From NCBI GenBank assembly GCA_945878725.1, contig CAMCTY010000005.1, positions 1 through 64,000 on the forward strand: a DNA stretch of 64,000 nucleotides. The letters are read 5' to 3'. Numbering within the stretch: position 1 is the first letter of the stretch; each line of letters begins with the position of its first letter. Origin of the DNA: Bifidobacterium breve. GTDB lineage: Bacteria > Actinomycetota > Acidimicrobiia > Acidimicrobiales > Acidimicrobilacustridaceae. The notes under the pieces are model-generated. The model made no database searches and was not told the DNA's origin. It was given only the letters and a program-made list of their open reading frames with translations. Both the position numbers and the translations under genes were made by a program. Of the stretch, positions 59,299 to 64,000 are shown piece after piece.

Positions 59299-60666
59299 AT
59301 GAGTTTCTCTGACGACGATTCCCGCAACTCCCGCCCGGCCAACGCCGGTCGGGTCCCGCCCCACAACCTCCAGGCTGAGGAGTCGCTCCTTGGCGCCATG
59401 TTGCTGTCCAAGGACGCAATCGCCGTGGCCTCCGAGATCCTCGATGCCGACAACTTCTACAAGCCCGCGCACGGACACATCTTCGAAGCGATCACGTCGT
59501 TGTCGGCCGCCGGCGAGCCTGCCGATCCGGTCACTGTCGCCGACGAACTGCGCCGGGCCGGCCTCCTCGATGCGATCGGCGGCCCCGCCACCCTCGTGAC
59601 GCTCCAGGCCTCAACCCCAGCCATCTCCAACGCCGGCCGTTATGCCGCAATCATCGAGGAGCATGCCCTCCTCCGTCGCCTCATCGGTGTCGCCGGTGAA
59701 ATCGCGGAGATGAGCTACGGGCTACCCGACGATGTCACCAAGACGGTTGATCACGCCGAGTCACTCGTGTTCGAGGTCGCACAGCGCCGGGTCACCGATT
59801 CGATGGCCCCGATCCATGATCTGCTGACCACCAATCTCGACCGACTCGAGATGCTCTACGACAAGGGCGATGCCATCACCGGCATGCCCACCGGATTCGC
59901 CGATCTCGATGATCTCCTCTCCGGACTCCAGCCCAATGCCCTCTATGTGGTCGGCGCCCGGCCGTCGATGGGCAAGACGGCGCTCGCTCTCGGCATCGCG
60001 TCCAATGCCGCCATCGAAGCCAACCGACCGGTTTTGGTGTTCTCGCTCGAAATGGGCCAACTGGAACTGACCCAACGCCTGCTGTGCTCCGAAGCCCGAG
60101 TCGATTCCCGCAAAGTCCGCAACGGCAATCTCAACGAGTCCGACTGGGGCAAGATCGCCCACGCCACCGGCCGTTTGGCCGAAGCACCGATCTGGATCGA
60201 CGACAATCCGAATCTCACGATCATGGAGATCCGATCGAAGGCCCGCCGATTGCGCAGCCGCCTCGGCGATCTCGGTCTCGTGGTGGTCGATTACCTCCAG
60301 CTCATGACGGGCCGATCCAATGCCGAGAACCGTCAGGTCGAGGTCTCCGAAATCTCCCGAGGGCTCAAGATCCTTGCCCGCGAACTCGAATGTCCGGTGA
60401 TTGCGCTGTCACAGCTTTCGCGTCAGCTCGAGATGCGCGCCGACAAGCGACCGATGCTCGCCGATCTACGCGAGTCGGGCTCGATCGAACAGGACGCCGA
60501 CGTCGTCATGTTCATCTACCGCGACGATGTCTACAACCCGGACTCACCTGATCGCGGAACGGCCGAGATCCTCATCAGTAAGCATCGAAACGGCCCCACC
60601 GGTGTGGTGCGTCTGGCGTTCCTCGATCACTACACAAAGTTCGCCAACATGGCGAAGGGCACCTAG
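59299..60666 (+). CDS. dnaB: Replicative DNA helicase DnaB
   Basis: A 455-residue hexameric helicase. The N-terminal domain starts PPHNLQAEESLLGAMLLSKD; the RecA-like domain has Walker A VVGARPSMGKTALALGIASN, EMGQLELTQRLLCSEARVDS, Walker B LGLVVVDYLQLMTGR, and the Arg finger region HRNGPTGVVRLAFLDHYTKF. No intein interrupts the P-loop, a frequent intein site in actinobacteria. ATG at 59299 is the only in-frame start before the conserved region. Confidence 0.98.
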   Translation: MSFSDDDSRNSRPANAGRVPPHNLQAEESLLGAMLLSKDAIAVASEILDADNFYKPAHGHIFEAITSLSAAGEPADPVTVADELRRAGLLDAIGGPATLVTLQASTPAISNAGRYAAIIEEHALLRRLIGVAGEIAEMSYGLPDDVTKTVDHAESLVFEVAQRRVTDSMAPIHDLLTTNLDRLEMLYDKGDAITGMPTGFADLDDLLSGLQPNALYVVGARPSMGKTALALGIASNAAIEANRPVLVFSLEMGQLELTQRLLCSEARVDSRKVRNGNLNESDWGKIAHATGRLAEAPIWIDDNPNLTIMEIRSKARRLRSRLGDLGLVVVDYLQLMTGRSNAENRQVEVSEISRGLKILARELECPVIALSQLSRQLEMRADKRPMLADLRESGSIEQDADVVMFIYRDDVYNPDSPDRGTAEILISKHRNGPTGVVRLAFLDHYTKFANMAKGT

Positions 60667-60693
60667 CGCTCGTTGCGATCGGGCGCGGCTCCC

Positions 60694-61161
60694 TCAGCAG
60701 CAGCCTTGTTCTTCGGTCTTGCGGCCGAGTGAAACCGGTTCTGCTTGCGCCGGCGCGCAGCACATGGCGTTGTCATCAGACGTCTCGTCGGACATCTGAT
60801 CGGAATCACCGGTCTTGACGTACCACTCCCATTTGAGCGCATCGGGATCAGTCACCCAGGTCTCGACCTTGGTGGCATAGCAGCAGATCGTGTCGTCGAT
60901 GCCGGTGGTGGTTAGTCCATCACCGGTCAACCGAGCCTCGGCTGCCTCGACCTCGGCCGCGTTGTCGGTTTCGACGCCGAGATGATTGATTGTTCCGCCC
61001 TCGGCTCCCTCAAACAGCACGAGCTTGAGCGGTGGATTGGCGATCGCGAAGTTGGCGTAACCCGGCTTGCGTTTGATCGGCTCCGTGGCGAAGAGCTTCG
61101 AATAGAACTCGACGGCTTCGTCGATGTTCGAAACATTGAGGGCAAGCTGCAAGCGGGACAT
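60694..61161 (-). CDS. CadI/ArsI family metalloenzyme (vicinal-oxygen-chelate fold)
   Basis: A 155-residue VOC-fold protein: MSRLQLALNVSNIDEAVEFY, then RKPGYANFAIANPPLKLVLF, INHLGVETDNAAEVEAAEAR, DTICCYATKVETWVTDPDAL and WEWYVKTG. The paired Cys of CCYA is the substrate thiol site in ArsI, which splits the C-As bond of methylarsenite; the His in NHLG and Glu in WEWY are metal ligands. The first ligand position carries Gln (LQLALNV), as in mycobacterial CadI. A Cys-rich tail (CCAPAQAEP, EEQGCC) could bind As or Cd. No arsR or efflux gene is adjacent. Confidence 0.88.
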   Translation of the reverse strand: MSRLQLALNVSNIDEAVEFYSKLFATEPIKRKPGYANFAIANPPLKLVLFEGAEGGTINHLGVETDNAAEVEAAEARLTGDGLTTTGIDDTICCYATKVETWVTDPDALKWEWYVKTGDSDQMSDETSDDNAMCCAPAQAEPVSLGRKTEEQGCC

Positions 61162-61248
61162 GGTTTCCTCCGGGAACTGACATCGACGACTATCGATGTC
61201 TTCACGATACTGCGGACGAGGGAGTGCGCGTGTCGGTAGGGTCTCGCC

Positions 61249-61680
61249 ATGGCTAGCGACTTTCAGATGAAGACGATGAACAAGGTCCACGGTTCGATGC
61301 TCAAGTTGAGCGGCGGTCGTCTCGGCTGGCACATGTACGGCATGCCGGTTGTCGAACTGACGACGATCGGCCGGAAGTCCGGTCAGCCCCGCACCTCGTT
61401 GCTCACGTCACCAGTTCAGAACGGCGACGCCTTTGTGATCGTGGCGTCGCGTGGCGGAGACGACATCAACCCGGCGTGGTTCCTCAATCTTCAAACGAAC
61501 CCCGAGGTCACGGTGAAGTCGGGGCGACGTCCGGCGACGACGATGCGCGCTCGGATCGCCGACGGCGCCGAACGCGACGAATTGTGGCATCGGATCATGG
61601 CCTACAAGCCCCATTACGGCGGCTACCAGAAGAAGACCTCGCGGGTGATCCCGCTGGTTGTGCTCGAACCTGTGAGCTGA
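61249..61680 (+). CDS. Deazaflavin (F420)-dependent nitroreductase family protein (DDN-like)
   Basis: A 143-residue split-barrel protein: MNKVHGSMLKLSGGRLGWHM, then VVELTTIGRKSGQPRTSLLT, VIVASRGGDDINPAWFLNLQ and YGGYQKKTSRVIPLVVLEP. The G-R-K-S-G-Q-P-R block and the N-P-x-W-x-x-N-L segment are hallmarks of the F420-binding DDN family. Such enzymes reduce quinones or activate nitro compounds. F420 genes are not in the window. It is divergent from the CadI-like gene. Confidence 0.92.
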   Translation: MASDFQMKTMNKVHGSMLKLSGGRLGWHMYGMPVVELTTIGRKSGQPRTSLLTSPVQNGDAFVIVASRGGDDINPAWFLNLQTNPEVTVKSGRRPATTMRARIADGAERDELWHRIMAYKPHYGGYQKKTSRVIPLVVLEPVS

Positions 61681-61933
61681 TTTAGGCGGCCAGACCGGGG
61701 ATAGTGAGATACCGGATCTCCATGGCCAGGAACGAACCCGAATGGCCATTATCTCAAGGGCCGCATGGCATCGGCCGGCTTCGTCTCCAGGTATCCGGCA
61801 TGGCTACCGGCGATTGCTACCGATCCGATCCCGATGGCCCAAATCGCGATGGGGGGTTTCGCTCTCTTCGCGGTTACGGTGAGGTTCAACATCCCGTCCA
61901 AATGGGACGAGATGATCAAGAAAAAGTAGAGAT

Positions 61934-62134
61934 ATGACTACAGGTACCGTGAAGTTTTTCAATGCCGAAAAGGGTTTCGGCTTCATCTCCCGTGATGGTG
62001 GCGACGACGTGTTCGTTCATTACTCCAACATCGCAGGCACTGGCTACAAGAGCCTTGACGAAGGCCAGAAGGTGGAGTTCGACGTCACCGCCGGTCAAAA
62101 AGGCGATCAGGCAGAAAACGTTCGCGTTATCTGA
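61934..62134 (+). CDS. Cold shock protein (CspA family)
   Basis: A 66-residue single cold shock domain with RNP1 KGFGFISRD and RNP2 VFVHYSNI, starting [20 protein letters not shown]. It binds single-stranded RNA and DNA. An upstream non-coding stretch of 253 bp (61681-61933) could contain a long 5' leader as in other csp genes; no clear box is visible. A terminator follows 28 bp downstream. Confidence 0.96.
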   Translation: MTTGTVKFFNAEKGFGFISRDGGDDVFVHYSNIAGTGYKSLDEGQKVEFDVTAGQKGDQAENVRVI

Positions 62135-62162
62135 ATCCCTGACTTTCTGCAGTACGTGACAA

Positions 62163-62184
62163 TGCCGACCCGCAAGGGTCGGCA
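62163..62184 (+). terminator. Rho-independent terminator after the cold shock gene
   Basis: TGCCGACCC (62163-62171) and GGGTCGGCA (62176-62184) form a 9 bp stem with tetraloop GCAA, followed by GTGTTCGTTTTG. Confidence 0.88.
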
Positions 62185-62257
62185 GTGTTCGTTTTGTGGT
62201 TCGGTTCGTTTTGTGGCGCGTGTTTTGCCGAGCGATATCCACCGGCCGGAAAAATGG

Positions 62258-62286
62258 AACATCCCCGGCACGAGGCCGGGGATGTT
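62258..62286 (-). terminator. Rho-independent terminator of the nitrobindin-like gene
   Basis: AACATCCCCGGC (62258-62269) and GCCGGGGATGTT (62275-62286) form a perfect 12 bp stem with loop ACGAG. On the minus strand it is followed by CCATTTTTCC and lies 24 bp past the stop of the gene ending at 62310. Confidence 0.88.
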
Positions 62287-62309
62287 CGCAGAACTGCAGA
62301 CGACGAGGT

Positions 62310-62873
62310 TCAGCCGACCTTGCGGAGGGTGTTCCTGTCGGTGTGCTGGATCGTGAGGCCCTTGGCCTTGACCTCGTAGGTCGTGGTCTCTTCGTAGCTC
62401 CACTCGCCGTCACCAATGGTGAGGGTGCAGACGTACGAAGGGGTGGTGGCATTGGCCTCGAGGTGCTTGTTGGAAAGCACGCCGTAGTCGGTTGAACCGC
62501 GATCGGCACGGAGCTCAATGACCTTGGAGTCGGCAGTGGCGGAACCACCGGCGATCACGGTCTGGCCACGCGGCACCATGAAGGAGCGCATGAATTCGCC
62601 GTTGGCGGCATCCCAGAGCCAATAGCCGACCTCGGTGTGGAAGGGCTCGTCTTCGCCTTCCTTGTAAGCGGCCATGCGGTAGTCGAGGCCGAACATCTGC
62701 TGAACGCCATTGTCGACGGGGCCGAAGGGCTTGAGTTCGACCTTTTCGCGGTAAGGCGTCTCGATGATTTCGCCTTCGATGTGATGGTAGGAAACGTCGA
62801 CTCCCTGGTTGCCCTCCCATGTGCCCGCAAGGGCGGCAAGGGGACCAAGTTCGGCATCGCTAGGTACTGGCAT
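62310..62873 (-). CDS. Heme-binding beta-barrel (nitrobindin/THAP4-like, FABP family) protein
   Basis: A 187-residue all-beta protein. Conserved points are ALAGTWEGNQGVDVSYHHIE, where the GTWEG opening is typical, then YREKVELKPFGPVDN and a C-terminal LTIQHTDRNTLRKVG with a candidate proximal heme His. Nitrobindins bind ferric heme and isomerise peroxynitrite to nitrate. The protein is longer than the minimal 160-residue form. AGGAG lies upstream of the ATG. It stands alone between its terminator and the inositol phosphate synthase. Confidence 0.85.
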   Translation of the reverse strand: MPVPSDAELGPLAALAGTWEGNQGVDVSYHHIEGEIIETPYREKVELKPFGPVDNGVQQMFGLDYRMAAYKEGEDEPFHTEVGYWLWDAANGEFMRSFMVPRGQTVIAGGSATADSKVIELRADRGSTDYGVLSNKHLEANATTPSYVCTLTIGDGEWSYEETTTYEVKAKGLTIQHTDRNTLRKVG

Positions 62874-62931
62874 TGAAAGACTCCTATTTGAGACGGTTGA
62901 TTGCTCTCAATGATAGGGGAAAGAAAACGCT

Positions 62932-64000
62932 TTAGCCCGCCTCGGAGTGAGTGACGGCGTCTTCGCCCATCCATTCGCGCAGTGTGTTCTTGAGTTTGGT
63001 CTGCTGGATGAACAGATCATGCTCGGCGGGGATGGGCGTCGCTGCTTGGGGGGCCTTGAAATAGAAGCTCAGCCATTCCTGAACCCCGCTCTGACCGGCA
63101 CGCTTGGCGAGATCCATGAAGAGGGCGAGGTCGAGAACGATCGGCGCCGCAAGGATGGAATCGCGACACAGGAAGTTGACCTTGATCTGCATCGGGTACC
63201 CCATCCATCCGAAGATGTCGATGTTGTCCCAGCCCTCTTTGTTGTCACCACGCGGCGGGTAGTAGTTGATGCGCACGACGTGGTCGACATTGCCGTAGAG
63301 ATCGGGGTACACCTCGGGCTGGAGGATCGAGTCGATGACGCCGAGCTTCGAGACTTCCTTGGTCTTGAAGTTGTCCGGATCGTCGAGGACCTCGCCATCT
63401 CGGTTGCCGAGGATGTTGGTCGAATACCAACCACGCAGGCCGAGCATGCGGGCCTTCATGCCCGGAGCAAGGAGGGTCTTGAGCCAGGTCTGGCCGGTCT
63501 TGAAATCTTTGCCTGCGATCGGCACGCCCTCGCGAGCGGCAAGTTCGCGCATGCAGGGAAGATCGACGGAGAGGTTCGGGGCGCCGTTCGCGAAGGGAAC
63601 ACCGCTCATGAGGGCGGCGTAGGCGTAGATCTGGCTCGGCGAGATGTTGTCGTCGCCCGCCTTGAGGCCGGCTTCGAAGCTCTCGATGGTCATGTGAACC
63701 GCGCTGGCTTCTTGATAGGCCTCGGTCGAACCACACCACACCATGACGAGACGATCGCAGTCGTTGGCGATGCGGAAGTTCTCGATGTCGGCAATGAGCG
63801 CCTCGGCCTGCTCCCACTTATCGGTGGTGGTCTTCACGCGGGTTCCTTCAAGGCGCTTGACCCAACGCTGGTCAAACACCGCGTCCATGGCGACGATGCC
63901 CTCGAGTTCGGCCGAGATGGGGCCGAGGTCCTTCTCTTCCAGCACGCCAGCGGCGCGGGCGGCTTCGAGTGCGTTGGGGCTGATCGGATCCCAGCCGCCA
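62932..64000 (-). CDS. ino1: myo-inositol-1-phosphate synthase, 5' end cut by window edge
   Basis: The frame is open to the right edge (GWDPISPNALEAARAAGVLE at the edge), so the N-terminal NAD-binding part is missing. Visible MIPS blocks are TTDKWEQAEALIADIENFRI, MVWCGSTEAYQEA, GVPFANGAPNL, GKDFKTGQTWLKTLLAPGMK (catalytic Lys region), TNILGNRDGEVLDDPDNFKT and KEVSKLGVIDSIL. It converts glucose 6-phosphate to inositol 1-phosphate using NAD, the first step towards phosphatidylinositol and mycothiol in actinobacteria. The first available internal GTG (63945) is not the real start. Confidence 0.92.
   Translation of the reverse strand, partial: GGWDPISPNALEAARAAGVLEEKDLGPISAELEGIVAMDAVFDQRWVKRLEGTRVKTTTDKWEQAEALIADIENFRIANDCDRLVMVWCGSTEAYQEASAVHMTIESFEAGLKAGDDNISPSQIYAYAALMSGVPFANGAPNLSVDLPCMRELAAREGVPIAGKDFKTGQTWLKTLLAPGMKARMLGLRGWYSTNILGNRDGEVLDDPDNFKTKEVSKLGVIDSILQPEVYPDLYGNVDHVVRINYYPPRGDNKEGWDNIDIFGWMGYPMQIKVNFLCRDSILAAPIVLDLALFMDLAKRAGQSGVQEWLSFYFKAPQAATPIPAEHDLFIQQTKLKNTLREWMGEDAVTHSEAG

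Noticed and set aside
62258-62286. Perfect 12 bp inverted repeat as a mobile-element end
   Set aside because: It is followed by a T-run on the minus strand right after a gene stop, so it is an ordinary terminator.

Overview
The window is a 64 kb piece of high-GC bacterial chromosome that spans the replication origin of an actinomycete. The gene order rnpA-rpmH-dnaA-dnaN-recF-dciA-gyrB-gyrA-DUF3566-tRNA-Ile on one side, and yidD-yidC-jag-rsmG-parA-parB on the other, is the actinobacterial origin arrangement. Mycofactocin genes, a deazaflavin (F420) oxidoreductase, a CadI-type protein, DUF3039, DUF5318 and DUF6049 proteins and a WhiG/FliA-type sigma factor agree with this. The absence of mycobacterial or streptomycete specialities suggests a deep-branching, probably aquatic member of the class Acidimicrobiia; that placement is inference. 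I see no insertion sequence, prophage, CRISPR array or rRNA gene.

Positions 1-16.9 kb hold a redox and catabolic region built around mycofactocin. An epoxide hydrolase, an SDR and an amidohydrolase lie on the minus strand. A solitary DNA methyltransferase and mftA-mftB-mftC follow on the plus strand, with mftD convergent to them. About 5 kb of accessory genes come next: a TerB-like/Coq4-like fusion, two DUF1214 paralogues around a MOSC protein, a SnoaL-like protein and an unknown. The block closes with a tightly overlapping plus-strand operon of mycofactocin-type SDR, MoxR AAA+ ATPase, VWA protein, mftE and mftF. MftA-F can make the peptide redox cofactor, the SDR is a likely client enzyme, and the MoxR-VWA pair is an unexpected chaperone-like addition.

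Positions 16.9-28 kb are mixed housekeeping genes: an FKBP isomerase, PrmA, an exported M15 peptidase, two related small membrane proteins, a HisN-type phosphatase, a metal ABC ATPase divergent from a copper CopCD-YcnI operon, a WhiG/FliA-type sigma factor and a saccharopine-dehydrogenase-like protein. A tRNA-Ile follows, whose 5' end overlaps the DUF3566 stop codon.

Positions 28-44 kb are the origin core. oriC lies between dnaN and dnaA (about 36.34-36.58 kb). It has DnaA boxes, a DnaA-trio-like array and an AT-rich stretch beside dnaN. Two perfect parS palindromes precede parA-parB. rnpA has no usual start codon at the right place and probably initiates at a CTG that overlaps the rpmH stop.

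Positions 44-64 kb contain trxA-trxB, a Ser/Thr kinase, DegV, DUF6049, a GNAT, the CCA-adding enzyme, a class A PBP, panB and the rpsF-ssb-rpsR-rplI operon, which has a probable S6:S18 autoregulatory leader and an S18 with an unusual acidic C-terminal extension. dnaB, a CadI/ArsI-like protein, a DDN-like oxidoreductase, a cold shock protein, a nitrobindin-like protein and a myo-inositol-1-phosphate synthase running off the right edge complete it.
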